Positions 8,262-16,687 of a stretch of 64,000 bases of DNA are shown in pieces. The notes under the pieces were generated by a model. It searched no databases. It was not told the origin of the DNA and worked only from the letters and a program-made list of their open reading frames with translations. The stretch is taken from contig CAWATX010000004.1 in NCBI GenBank assembly GCA_963785065.1, positions 1,054,001 through 1,118,000 of the forward strand, read 5' to 3'. How positions within the stretch are numbered: position 1 is the stretch's first letter; each line of letters starts with the position of its first letter. The position numbers and the translations under genes are program-made. This DNA comes from CAVSRC01 sp963785065. Its GTDB lineage: Bacteria > Pseudomonadota > Alphaproteobacteria > Rhizobiales > Kaistiaceae.

Positions 8262-8648
8262 ATGGAAATCGACATCGCGGAGGTGAAGGCGGAGGTGGAG
8301 GCCGCCTTCGCCGAATATGAAGAAGCGCTGGTCGAGAACGATGTGGCGGCGCTCGACCGGCTGTTCCTCAAGGCGCCCACGACCATCCGCTATGGAGGGG
8401 CCGAGAATCTCTACGGCTATGATGCGATTGCCGCGTTCCGCGCAGCCCGCTCGCCGGCTGGTCTGGCGCGGATGCTGGAGAAGACGGTCGTGACCACCTA
8501 CGGGCGCGACTTCGCCGTCGCCGCGACGCTCTTCCGGCGCGACAGCGCGCCGGGCAAGATCGGCCGCCAGATGCAGACCTGGGTGCGCACGGAAGATGGC
8601 TGGCGGGTGGCCGCCGCCCATGTGTCGATCATCGACGATCCGGGCTAG
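8262..8648 (+). CDS. atzH: AtzH-like protein (DUF3225, SnoaL/NTF2-like fold)
   Basis: A 128-residue protein of the DUF3225/AtzH group, a cone-shaped NTF2-like fold suggested by the pattern EEALVENDVAALDRLFL, YGGAENLYGYDAIAAFRAAR and the final GRQMQTWVRTEDGWRVAAAHVS. AtzH is reported to promote decarboxylation of 1,3-dicarboxyurea to allophanate in the cyanuric acid pathway, the step after AtzE. The ATG follows the preceding stop by two bases. It is the last gene of the plus-strand operon and faces the convergent small membrane protein gene after 18 bases. Confidence 0.85.
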   Translation: MEIDIAEVKAEVEAAFAEYEEALVENDVAALDRLFLKAPTTIRYGGAENLYGYDAIAAFRAARSPAGLARMLEKTVVTTYGRDFAVAATLFRRDSAPGKIGRQMQTWVRTEDGWRVAAAHVSIIDDPG

Positions 8649-8666
8649 CCACCTCTCCTCGGGTAT

Positions 8667-9017
8667 CTAGAAAAGGAACGTCATGGCACACATGACGACC
8701 GCGACAGCGGCCAGAATGCCGGACCAGTAGCGAACGTCGATCCAGAGGAAGGTGTCCCCGGCTTCCCCTTGGTGTGTCTGTCCGGTCGGCGGGTCGGTCA
8801 GCACCTTGGCCCTCGGCCTCATGATCAAGCGACCGAACGGCCAGGTGACGAGCGCCGACAGAGCCGCAGCAATCGCGATTGTCAGGTTGGTGCCCTGATT
8901 GACCGAAAGGCGGAGCGGAACGGAAAGCTCGGTGATGGTGAAGACCAGTGCGGCAACGGCCATCACCAGGAAGATGACAGGGACAAGAATGCCGCGTCCC
9001 GTCCAGAACAGCACCAT
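8667..9017 (-). CDS. Small membrane protein of unknown function
   Basis: A 116-residue hydrophobic protein with three likely membrane segments: about residues 10-30, 45-65 and 97-115. A basic, charged loop (IMRPRAKVLTDPPTGQTHQG) lies between the second and third. The start is supported by a GGGAGAG about eight bases upstream on the minus strand. It lies 47 bases downstream of atzF on the same strand, so the two may be co-transcribed. No family was recognised. The position next to allophanate hydrolase might hint at a role in ureide or ammonia handling, but nothing in the sequence proves it. Confidence 0.6.
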   Translation of the reverse strand: MVLFWTGRGILVPVIFLVMAVAALVFTITELSVPLRLSVNQGTNLTIAIAAALSALVTWPFGRLIMRPRAKVLTDPPTGQTHQGEAGDTFLWIDVRYWSGILAAVAVVMCAMTFLF

Positions 9018-9064
9018 GCGACGCTCTCCCGGCAGATCCTGGCCGATGTCCGGACGCGGGGATA

Positions 9065-10846
9065 TTATACGAGCGCCGCCATGTAGTCGCGCCAGCCGCC
9101 GAAGCGGGTGATGTCCTCAGCGTCTTCGGTGCCCGCCGCTTCACACAGGAAGCCCTTCACGCGCGTGCCGTCGGACAGTCTGAGCGTGCCGATGCCAAGG
9201 GGACTGGAAACGCCGGCGACGAATTCACCGAAGGCTGCCGGCGCCAGCGCCCAGACCTCGACGGCAATCGCCGCGCCCCCCTTGCCGACGCGAACAAGAC
9301 CCGGTCGCCGCGGCGGTTCACCGGGCAGAGCGAAAAGGCGATAGATGGGTTCGGTGGTCAGCGCCTTGACGAAGGTGGCGCCGCGCTCGGTCAGTTCATG
9401 ATTGAGCGCCATGCCGGAAAGATGAGCGCCGACGACAGCGAGCGCGATCGTATCCGCGGGGGCTTCAACGGCGCGTGCGGGGAGCGCTGGCAGCGGCCTG
9501 CCGGTCGCGCCGAGCGGCACGCCGGCTTTGGTATGGAGCCTTTCGGCGACTGCTGCCAGCAGGGCGTCGCGGCCGGCCGGGGCAATCAGGGTGACGCCGG
9601 CAGGCAGGCCGTCGGGGCGGAAGGGCCCCGGTACGGCGAAGGCGCAAAGATCGAGGAGGTTGACGAAATTGGTGTACGTGCCGAGTCGCGAATTGGCGCC
9701 GATCGGGTCGCGCGCCACATCGTCCAGCGTGCAGACATCGGGGATCGACGGCACCACCAGTACGTCGATGGTGTTCCACAATTCCTTGCTGATGTTGGCC
9801 AGTTCAGCCAATCGGTAGATGCCGTCGAAGGCGTCGGCGGCAGTGAGCCGCGTGGCGCCCTCGATGATCTTTCGAGTCACCGGATGGAGCGCCTCGGGCT
9901 TCGCCTCGATGAAGTCGCGAATGGCGGCATATCGCTCGGCCACCCAGGCGCCTTCGTAGAGCAATGCCGCAGCGGCGAAGAAGGGGCCGAGGTCAACCTC
10001 AGCCGGGCGTGAGGGCAACAGCGCGAGCGCGGCATCGTAGGCGGCTTCGGCGGCATCGCCACCGAGGATGCGGCCGGTACGATCCGGCACGCCAAAGCGG
10101 ACGGCCGGCGGCATCGTCGGACAACCAAGGGTGAAGCTGCGCGACCAGGGATCGTCGACATCGCGTACCGCCGCCACGTCCATCACGCGCCAGGCATCGT
10201 CCGTGGTCGCGGCAAAGATCGAGACGCAGTCGAGGGTGCGGCAGGCAGGGACGACGCCGCGCGCCGACAACGCGCCACGGCTCGGCTTGAGGCCGACGAT
10301 ATTGTTGAGTGCGGCAGGCACCCGGCCGGAGCCGGCGGTGTCGGTGCCGAGCGCGAAGGTGACCAGCCCACGGGCGACCGCCACCGCCGAACCGGAGGAC
10401 GAACCGCCCGGCACCAGCGCCGGGTCGCAGGCATTCCTCGGCACGGGATAGGGCGTGCGCACGCCGACCAGGCCGGTAGCGAACTGGTCGAGATTGGTCT
10501 TGCCGATGAGAATGGCGCCGGCGTCGAGCAGGCGCTGGACCACAACAGCGCTTTCCGCAGCCACGTAGGCATAGCCGGGACAGGCGGCGGTCGTCTCCAT
10601 GCCCGCGACATCGATGTTGTCCTTGACCGCGAAGGGCACACCCCAGAGCGGCTTGGCGACGGGGTCGAAAGGCGGCAGGTTGGCGGCAGCCGCCTGCGCC
10701 TTTGCCTCTTCAATGAGCGTGATGAAGATGCCCGCATCGTCGACCGCCTCTATGCGGCGATAGACCTCCGCCACGACCTTCGCGGGCGCCAATCCGGCTG
10801 CATAGGATTTGTGCAGCCGCGCGATATCGATATCGAATCCGGTCAT
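9065..10846 (-). CDS. atzF: Allophanate hydrolase
   Basis: A 593-residue amidase-signature enzyme with a C-terminal extension (about 470-593) typical of allophanate hydrolases (AtzF/DUR2-type). It splits allophanate to ammonia and CO2, the last step after biuret hydrolase and AtzH. The triad is Lys75 (GVPFAVKDNIDVAG), Ser149 (PGGSSSGS) and Ser173 (DTAGSGRVP). This is the same spacing as I recall for Pseudomonas AtzF (K91/S165/S189). The chosen ATG at 10846 begins TGFDIDIARLHKSYAAG; the upstream in-frame stretch looks intergenic. The gene is separate from and convergent to the biuH-atzH operon, so its expression may be controlled independently. No urea carboxylase gene accompanies it. Confidence 0.92.
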   Translation of the reverse strand: MTGFDIDIARLHKSYAAGLAPAKVVAEVYRRIEAVDDAGIFITLIEEAKAQAAAANLPPFDPVAKPLWGVPFAVKDNIDVAGMETTAACPGYAYVAAESAVVVQRLLDAGAILIGKTNLDQFATGLVGVRTPYPVPRNACDPALVPGGSSSGSAVAVARGLVTFALGTDTAGSGRVPAALNNIVGLKPSRGALSARGVVPACRTLDCVSIFAATTDDAWRVMDVAAVRDVDDPWSRSFTLGCPTMPPAVRFGVPDRTGRILGGDAAEAAYDAALALLPSRPAEVDLGPFFAAAALLYEGAWVAERYAAIRDFIEAKPEALHPVTRKIIEGATRLTAADAFDGIYRLAELANISKELWNTIDVLVVPSIPDVCTLDDVARDPIGANSRLGTYTNFVNLLDLCAFAVPGPFRPDGLPAGVTLIAPAGRDALLAAVAERLHTKAGVPLGATGRPLPALPARAVEAPADTIALAVVGAHLSGMALNHELTERGATFVKALTTEPIYRLFALPGEPPRRPGLVRVGKGGAAIAVEVWALAPAAFGEFVAGVSSPLGIGTLRLSDGTRVKGFLCEAAGTEDAEDITRFGGWRDYMAALV

Positions 10847-10942
10847 TTCCCCCCACCACTCAGGCGCCGTGTATACAATGCCGAGGGAGCGATGCAAATG
10901 GGTGGCCAGCCGGCCTGCCCCATCATTGGCGAGGGCGGGCCA

Positions 10943-10957
10943 GGGGCCGCAGGCCCC
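10943..10957 (-). promoter_or_regulatory. Short GC hairpin between the FAH-family gene and atzF
   Basis: GGGGCC and GGCCCC with a 3-nt loop form a compact perfect hairpin about 70 bases after the stop of the FAH-family gene and about 100 bases before atzF, both on the minus strand. It may end or attenuate the upstream transcript; there is no T-run. The rest of the 183-bp gap shows no gene. Confidence 0.35.
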
Positions 10958-11029
10958 CTCCCCCACAGGCGCCGACATCGTTTGCCGGTTCGAACCTGGA
11001 TTGCGGCGGCCAACGTCCGCCGGCCCGGC

Positions 11030-11713
11030 TCAGACAACGACGACCTCAAGCCCGCCAACCGCGTCGATGTGACCGCTCAGGCGATCGCCGCGCTTGACCG
11101 CCGCCACGCCCGCGGGCGTGCCCGAAAAGATCACGTCGCCCGGCGCCAGCGTGAACAGGCCGGAAAGGGCGCTGATGATCTCCGGCACCTTCCAGATCAT
11201 CTGGTTGAGGTCGCCGGTCTGGCGTCGCTCGCCGTTGACGTCGAGCCAGATGGCACCTGCGGCCGGGTGACCGATGGCGCTTGCCGGCACGATCTCGGAA
11301 CAAGGCGCGGAGGCTTCGAACGCCTTGCCGACCTCCCATGGCCGGCCCATGTCGCGCGCCTTGTGCTGCAGGTCGCGCCGGGTCACGTCGAGGCCGACCG
11401 CATAGCCGTAAACGCAATCGAGCGCCGCATGGCCGGCGATGTCCGTGCCGCCCTTGCTCAAGGCGACCACCAACTCGATCTCGTGATGGACGTCGCCGGT
11501 CGCAACCGGATAGGGAAACCTGCCCGAGGTGACCAGATTGTCGGGGTTCTTCTGGAAGAAGAAGGGCGGATCCTTATCCGGATCGTGCCCCATCTCGACG
11601 GCGTGCGCGGCATAGTTCCGACCGACGCAATAGATGCGACGCACCGGGAAAGATGCGTCCGCACCACGGATCGGCAGGACGGTGGCCGGGGCTGGGGGAA
11701 AGATGGTGTTCAT
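11030..11713 (-). CDS. Fumarylacetoacetate hydrolase-family protein (fumarylpyruvate hydrolase-like)
   Basis: A 227-residue protein of the FAH superfamily, metal-dependent C-C hydrolases or isomerases acting on 2,4-dioxo acids. Family features are IYCVGRNYAAHAVEMGHD near the N-terminus, the metal-binding HHEIELVVAL (two acidic ligands) followed by GLDVTRRD, and a C-terminal SGTPAGVAAVKRGD. The opening segment is close to fumarylpyruvate/maleylpyruvate hydrolases (NagK type). An ATG at 11713 with GAAAG upstream was chosen; a GTG at 11731 would add six residues. The neighbours are a glycosidase-like gene and a hydantoin racemase-like gene on the same strand, so the substrate may be a product of that locus rather than an aromatic ring cleavage product. 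Confidence 0.82.
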   Translation of the reverse strand: MNTIFPPAPATVLPIRGADASFPVRRIYCVGRNYAAHAVEMGHDPDKDPPFFFQKNPDNLVTSGRFPYPVATGDVHHEIELVVALSKGGTDIAGHAALDCVYGYAVGLDVTRRDLQHKARDMGRPWEVGKAFEASAPCSEIVPASAIGHPAAGAIWLDVNGERRQTGDLNQMIWKVPEIISALSGLFTLAPGDVIFSGTPAGVAAVKRGDRLSGHIDAVGGLEVVVV

Positions 11714-11857
11714 CGCAGGGCTTTCATTCACGAGCGGAGAATCCGGAACGGCATACTACGGTGAAGGATCAGGCACCATGCGTTCCTCCGAGATGGTGCC
11801 CCGCAAGAACGGGCGGCCATGATGGCGCGCCGCAAGCCTCAACGGCGTCCATCCGGT

Positions 11858-14266
11858 TCACTTGTCCGCGGCGCGGGTCCAGCCTGTCGTGATGGCAAGC
11901 GTGCCGGCGGCTCCTGCGGGGAGCACGACGCAGTCGCCGGCGATCACCAATTCGACATCGTCGCGGTTTGTGACCCTTGCAGAAACCAGAAGGTGGGGCC
12001 CGGGAGCGCGTATGCGAAGACGGATCATGGCCCCTGGCCGTTCAGGAAGGGCAACCGTCGCCGTTGCCTCGCCGTCATCGATGCGCGACGTCATGGAATA
12101 GCTGACCTTGCCCCTGCGGGTCGGTGCGTCGGTGACGCCGATCGTCCGACCATGGCGCAAGCATTCGCGCGGTACGCCGCGCCCGAGCGTGATGACGCCG
12201 GTGATCGGATCTTCGTGGACGAGCAGCCATTTGACGACGATGGGGACGGTCATCTGAGCCGGTAGGCAATAGGGGCTGTGCGCGCCGCGGGCACGGTCCA
12301 TGTCGACGCACTCAATCGCCGTCCAGGTGCCGCGGCTGTGCGCGTGGACGGCTTGCGCGTAGAACGTCAGCAGCGCTTCGGGCACCATGTCGTGCTGCAG
12401 GAGCCCGGCAACCTCTTCCCACACCAGGAAACCGACCATGCTCTTGCGGTTGTTGAACACGCCAAGCGTGGTGTGCCCACGCGCGCCGGCGATGTCCCAG
12501 ATCCTGTGGACCGTCTCTTCGTTCGCGGCACCGCCGAAGAACAACTCCGACCACACCCGGTTCTCGTCATAGGATTCGGGCCGGGCGCGATACGGGTGTT
12601 CCCAATAGAACGTGTCGTCGCCAGCAATGATGGGCAGACCGGTGACGCCTTCTTTGGTGTTCCAGGATCGTTCGACGCCCCGCTGGGCGTCGCCGAACAT
12701 TGCCTCGGCGGCAGTGCTGAGGGCCCGTCCACGCTGTGCGAGGGCGTCGTTGCCGGCCTCCTCGGCCATCGCAAGCCAGGCCCCCGCCAGGTCCCGCAGA
12801 CCGCGCCACACCTCGCCGGCGTTGGACAGATACGGCCGGTCGTAGTCGAGCGCATAGACGTTGGGTGTCAGGAAATTGATGTCGGCCTCGTGGTAGCCGT
12901 TGATCATGCCGTAGGCGGGATCATCCGGGTTGCGCTGGCGCGCCTCCTGCCAGCGCCCGAGCAGCATGTCGGCTACCGCGTCGATCTTCGTCTGATGGCG
13001 ACGCAGCAGTGCGCCGTCGCGGGTGTAGTCGTAGTAGAGCCCGAGGCAGGTGAGCGTGACGCCATATTTGCCCATCTCAGGTCCGCGATAATGCAGGGTG
13101 CCATCGGCCCGGACGAAGTGGGTGAAGTAGTCGTCGAGGTAGGCGCGGGCCCGATCGAAATAGCCCCATTCCAGGCAGGCAAGCACACTAGAGACCAGTA
13201 CGTCCTGGAATCCGTCATGCTCGGCCCCGGCATAGGCCTGGTCGGCGATGCCGTATTTCGGGTGATTGCCGCGACGCGTGATCATCTCGCGCGCGAAGGC
13301 ATGGCGGCTGCGGTCGCGGAACCAGTCCCACCCGACAACGTCCATGCCGCCACCGAGGGCGTCTTCCCAGTATTCGAGGGTCAGCAGCAGTTCCTCGTAG
13401 AACCGCTCGCGCAGACGATCGCCGGCGCGCGGGAACGGCAGGAAGGAGTCGATGTACGTCGTCTCGATCTGACGCCCGCCCTTCATGTGCGTAAACCGGT
13501 ACCAGACCGGTTGCTTGAAGTCGTTGGCGGTGAGGCTCGAAGCGAAGGTGACGACTTCCCACGCCTCGTCTGAAGCAATCGGATAGACCGTCCTCACCAT
13601 CGGCGCCCAACCGCCGACCAGGCCTTCCCACAGCTCACCTGCCTCCATGGCACGCTCGCTGCCCGCGGCCACGACGCCGATGGGAACGCGGCTCACCATG
13701 GTGACGTCCTGATAGTAAAGCGGGACGACATCGGCCGACGTGCCGGTGCCGACGAACGTATGCGGACGCAGATGACCTTCGAAGACGGCGTGCCGAACCG
13801 GCGGATAGCAGGCCGCCACGTCCGCCATGGACGGATCGGCACCGCCCTTCAGCAGCTCATCGCGCATGACGTCCCGGTGATCCGGAAGGACGTCCTGCTT
13901 GCGATGGCCGCGATACCAGGCCTCGATCCCATGGAACTTCAGTCCGGCTTCGCCTTCGCTGGTCGGCTCCAGGGATTTCGGACAGTGGCGCAGCAGTCCG
14001 TCGGCTGTCACGAAGGCGATGCTGCCGTCCTGGCGGGACAGCTGTTCGAATACCGCAACCGGGGCGCCGTCGCGTTCGAACGACGCCATCAGCGTCCAGC
14101 TCCCCACGCTCTGGTCGATCTCAAGGTTGGCGACAGTCACTTCTTCGGCTGCAGCCGAGACCAGCCGCGCCCCCTGGAACGTGACGCGAGGCGGATCGAA
14201 CACTGCCGCGCCGGTCTCATCCGAATATCCCGGACATACCGGCTCTCCGCTCACTTGGCGCGCCAC
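11858..14266 (-). CDS. Large six-hairpin glycosidase-like protein of unknown substrate
   Basis: An 802-residue cytoplasmic-looking protein with no signal peptide. The centre (about 290-660) has the alternating helical pattern and aromatic-rich motifs of (alpha/alpha)6-barrel glycosidases: YFDRARAYLDDYFTHFVR, GMINGYHEADINF, YWEHPYRARPESYDENRVWSELFFGG and HSPYCLPAQM. The N-terminal 250 and C-terminal 130 residues look like beta-sandwich domains. The start is a GTG at 14266 behind a strong GGGAGGGG. It belongs to the minus-strand group with the hydantoin racemase-like and FAH-family genes. I do not recognise a characterised family member; a hydrolase of a glycoside or glycosylated compound is the best guess. 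Confidence 0.6.
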   Translation of the reverse strand: MARQVSGEPVCPGYSDETGAAVFDPPRVTFQGARLVSAAAEEVTVANLEIDQSVGSWTLMASFERDGAPVAVFEQLSRQDGSIAFVTADGLLRHCPKSLEPTSEGEAGLKFHGIEAWYRGHRKQDVLPDHRDVMRDELLKGGADPSMADVAACYPPVRHAVFEGHLRPHTFVGTGTSADVVPLYYQDVTMVSRVPIGVVAAGSERAMEAGELWEGLVGGWAPMVRTVYPIASDEAWEVVTFASSLTANDFKQPVWYRFTHMKGGRQIETTYIDSFLPFPRAGDRLRERFYEELLLTLEYWEDALGGGMDVVGWDWFRDRSRHAFAREMITRRGNHPKYGIADQAYAGAEHDGFQDVLVSSVLACLEWGYFDRARAYLDDYFTHFVRADGTLHYRGPEMGKYGVTLTCLGLYYDYTRDGALLRRHQTKIDAVADMLLGRWQEARQRNPDDPAYGMINGYHEADINFLTPNVYALDYDRPYLSNAGEVWRGLRDLAGAWLAMAEEAGNDALAQRGRALSTAAEAMFGDAQRGVERSWNTKEGVTGLPIIAGDDTFYWEHPYRARPESYDENRVWSELFFGGAANEETVHRIWDIAGARGHTTLGVFNNRKSMVGFLVWEEVAGLLQHDMVPEALLTFYAQAVHAHSRGTWTAIECVDMDRARGAHSPYCLPAQMTVPIVVKWLLVHEDPITGVITLGRGVPRECLRHGRTIGVTDAPTRRGKVSYSMTSRIDDGEATATVALPERPGAMIRLRIRAPGPHLLVSARVTNRDDVELVIAGDCVVLPAGAAGTLAITTGWTRAADK

Positions 14267-14438
14267 GGATCCCCTCCCCTGCTGAACGTCATCCCGGCTG
14301 GAAACGCGACCAGCACCTTGTCGATGCAGGAACGTGCTAGCCGGCCGGCGACATCATATCGGAAGTCGGGCCGAGCGTTGCAGGGGTCGGGGAGCATGCA
14401 TCGTGCGTGCGAGCGAACGCGACGTGTCGGATCCTGGA

Positions 14439-15167
14439 TCAGCTCTTTCCGAAATCGGAGAGCAGACCCGAATAGACCTTGGAACGGGGGCTCGCATAGG
14501 CGCCGACCTTCGACGTCCTGAGGCCCAGGGAGACAAGTCCCTCACAGAGCTTGACCGCCGCGGCAACGCCATCAATCACCGGCACGCGGTGCTCGACGGC
14601 AAGAGCGGCGGCGAGATCGGTCATGCCGGCGCAGCCGAGCACGATCGCCTCGGCGGCGTGATCGCGGATGACCCGAGCGATCGTCGTCGATACCTTGCCA
14701 CAGGCCGGCGAGCCGGGCTCCTCGAGGTCGAGGACGCGCACATCGGCAGCCAGTACCCCTACGGAACGCGCTGCCAGGCCGTATTTGGCCAGGTTTTGCT
14801 CGATCGGCGTCACCGATTGCGGCGTCGTCGTCACCGTGGCGAAACGCGCGGAGACCAAACTGGCCATATGGAATGCGGCTTCGCCGATGCCGACGACGGG
14901 CATCTCCGCAAAGCTGCGCGCCGCGTCGAGCCCGGTGTCGTCGAAGCAGGCGATGACGACCGCATCGACGTCCGGCGCCTTCGCCATCTCGGCGATCAGG
15001 CCGGGCACGGCAAAGGCTTCGTCGTAATAGCCCTCGATGCTCGCGGGGCCGAAGTCGGGGTTGACCGCGATGATCTCGGTGCCCGGCGCGGCGACAGCGC
15101 GGGCGGCCGCACCGATCTTCCGCGTCATCGAAGTGGTGGTGTTGGGATTGACGACGAGCAGGCGCAT
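14439..15167 (-). CDS. Hydantoin racemase-like protein (Asp/Glu racemase superfamily)
   Basis: A 242-residue protein of the Asp/Glu/hydantoin racemase family. The two catalytic cysteines are visible as Cys74 (VIACFDDTG) and Cys179 (VLGCAGMTD), spaced as in rhizobial hydantoin racemases. The N-terminus MRLLVVNPNTTTSMT is typical. The ATG at 15167 lies ten bases after the livF stop, so it should be the sixth gene of the liv-type operon. The combination suggests uptake and racemisation of a 5-substituted hydantoin or an amino acid derivative, although no hydantoinase or carbamoylase is present. Allantoin racemase or a maleate isomerase-like function are alternatives. Confidence 0.8.
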   Translation of the reverse strand: MRLLVVNPNTTTSMTRKIGAAARAVAAPGTEIIAVNPDFGPASIEGYYDEAFAVPGLIAEMAKAPDVDAVVIACFDDTGLDAARSFAEMPVVGIGEAAFHMASLVSARFATVTTTPQSVTPIEQNLAKYGLAARSVGVLAADVRVLDLEEPGSPACGKVSTTIARVIRDHAAEAIVLGCAGMTDLAAALAVEHRVPVIDGVAAAVKLCEGLVSLGLRTSKVGAYASPRSKVYSGLLSDFGKS

Positions 15168-15177
15168 GCGAGGAGTC

Positions 15178-15897
15178 CTAGAGTTCGCCCCCGAGATAGA
15201 GCTGCTTGACACGCTCGTCGTTGAGCAGATCACTCGACTTGCCGGAAAGCGCGATCGTGCCGGTGGCCAGCGCGTAGGCGCGCTGGGAAATGCGCAGCGC
15301 CATGCGCGAGTTCTGCTCGACCAGAAGCACCGACACCTTCTCGTCGCGGTTGATGGCAACGATCGAGCGCGCAATGTCCTGCACCAGCCGTGGCGCGATG
15401 CCGAGTGAGGGCTCGTCGAGCAGCAGCAGCCTCGGTTTGGCCATCAGGGCGCGGCCGATCACCATCATCTGCTGCTCACCACCGGAAAGCGTCCCGGCCT
15501 GCTGGGCGAAGCGCTCCTTGAGCCGCGGGAAGCGAGCGAGCACCATCTCGAGGCTGGCCGCGATGCCGGCTTTGTCGGTGCGGGTGAACGCCCCCATCAT
15601 GAGGTTGTCCTTGACGCTCATCAACGGGAAGACGCGCCGGCCTTCCGGCACCATGGCGATACCCATCTTGACGATGGCATCGGGTGCGGTGCTGTTGATG
15701 CGCTTGCCGGCAAAGGTGATTTCGCCGCTCCTCAGCCGGCGCAGGCCGGTGACGGCGCGCAGGATCGACGACTTGCCGGCGCCGTTGGCGCCGATGAGCG
15801 CAACCGTCTCGCCCTCGTCGACGTCTATCGAGACGCCCTTCAGCGCATAGACGTGGTCGTAGTAGAGTTCGGCGTTGGAGACGGAGAGGAGTGCCAT
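15178..15897 (-). CDS. livF: Branched-chain amino acid-type ABC transporter ATPase, LivF-like
   Basis: A 239-residue single ABC ATPase with Walker A GANGAGKSS, signature LSGGEQQM and Walker B LLLLDEPSLG, plus the LivF-typical AMVPEGRRVFPLMSV. It pairs with LivG to drive the LivHM channel. It starts four bases after the livG stop. The cluster has the standard order of a HAAT-family importer, but members of this family carry many ligands (amino acids, urea, amides), so the substrate is open. Confidence 0.92.
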   Translation of the reverse strand: MALLSVSNAELYYDHVYALKGVSIDVDEGETVALIGANGAGKSSILRAVTGLRRLRSGEITFAGKRINSTAPDAIVKMGIAMVPEGRRVFPLMSVKDNLMMGAFTRTDKAGIAASLEMVLARFPRLKERFAQQAGTLSGGEQQMMVIGRALMAKPRLLLLDEPSLGIAPRLVQDIARSIVAINRDEKVSVLLVEQNSRMALRISQRAYALATGTIALSGKSSDLLNDERVKQLYLGGEL

Positions 15898-15901
15898 CGC
15901 G

Positions 15902-16687
15902 CTAGACCCCGATGTCCTCGTCCTCGACGCCCAGATAGGCCTCGATCACCTTCTCGTCCTTCTGGATCTCTTCCGGCGTCCCTTCCGCGATCTTCTCGCC
16001 GAAATTGAGCACGACGATGCGGTCGGAGATGCGCATGACGGCAGGCATATCGTGCTCGACCAGCATGACGGTGACGCCGCGGTCGCGCACGCCGCGCACC
16101 AGATCGACTGCGCGCATGGTCTCGTCGACATTCATGCCGGCGAATGGCTCATCGAGCAGCAGTACCGTCGGGTTGGTGGCAAGGCCGATGGCGATGCCGA
16201 GCGCCCGCAGGTGGCCCTGTGGCAGGCTCGAAGCCTGTTCATCCGCCAACTCGGCGAGCCCTAGGAACTCGAGGATCTCGTCGGCCGACCTGCCGAAGGC
16301 CTCCTCGTCGGCGCGGGCCGTCCTGGTGTTCAGGTAGAAGCCGAGAAGATTGGCGCGGCTGCGCAGATGGTGGGCGACAATGACGTTGTCGCGCACCGTC
16401 ATGCCCTTGAAGATGGTGGCCTCCTGGAAGGTGCGCACCACGCCGCGTCGCGCCACGATATGCGGGGCGCGCCCTGATATCTGTTCGCTCCTGAACAGCA
16501 CCCGCCCCGCGGTCGGCCTGAGGAAGGACGAGATGAGCTTGAACAGGGTCGACTTGCCGGCGCCGTTCGGCCCGATCACCGATAGGATTTCCTGCTCCAT
16601 GAGGTTGAACGAGACGTCATGGACGGCGGTCAGGCCGCCAAAGCGCTTGGTCAGGTGCTCGACCTGGAGGATGCCTTCGACTGCCAT
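15902..16687 (-). CDS. livG: Branched-chain amino acid-type ABC transporter ATPase, LivG-like
   Basis: A 261-residue ABC ATPase with Walker A GPNGAGKST, a signature region SSLPQGHLRALGIA (a degenerate LSGGQ) and Walker B VLLLDEPFAGMN, as in LivG proteins. The ATG at 16687 (MAVEGILQVEHLTKRFGG) shares a base with the livM stop (TGATG), which fixes the start. A longer in-frame upstream extension overlaps livM and is not coding. Works with LivF and the LivH/LivM permeases. Confidence 0.92.
   Translation of the reverse strand: MAVEGILQVEHLTKRFGGLTAVHDVSFNLMEQEILSVIGPNGAGKSTLFKLISSFLRPTAGRVLFRSEQISGRAPHIVARRGVVRTFQEATIFKGMTVRDNVIVAHHLRSRANLLGFYLNTRTARADEEAFGRSADEILEFLGLAELADEQASSLPQGHLRALGIAIGLATNPTVLLLDEPFAGMNVDETMRAVDLVRGVRDRGVTVMLVEHDMPAVMRISDRIVVLNFGEKIAEGTPEEIQKDEKVIEAYLGVEDEDIGV

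Noticed and set aside
10985..10999. GGTTCGAACC motif resembling a tRNA T-loop
   Set aside because: No matching acceptor, anticodon or D-arm pairings could be found on either strand.
12278..13573. 431-residue plus-strand open frame opposite the glycosidase-like gene
   Set aside because: Antisense shadow of a gene that has a strong ribosome site and a coherent protein sequence.
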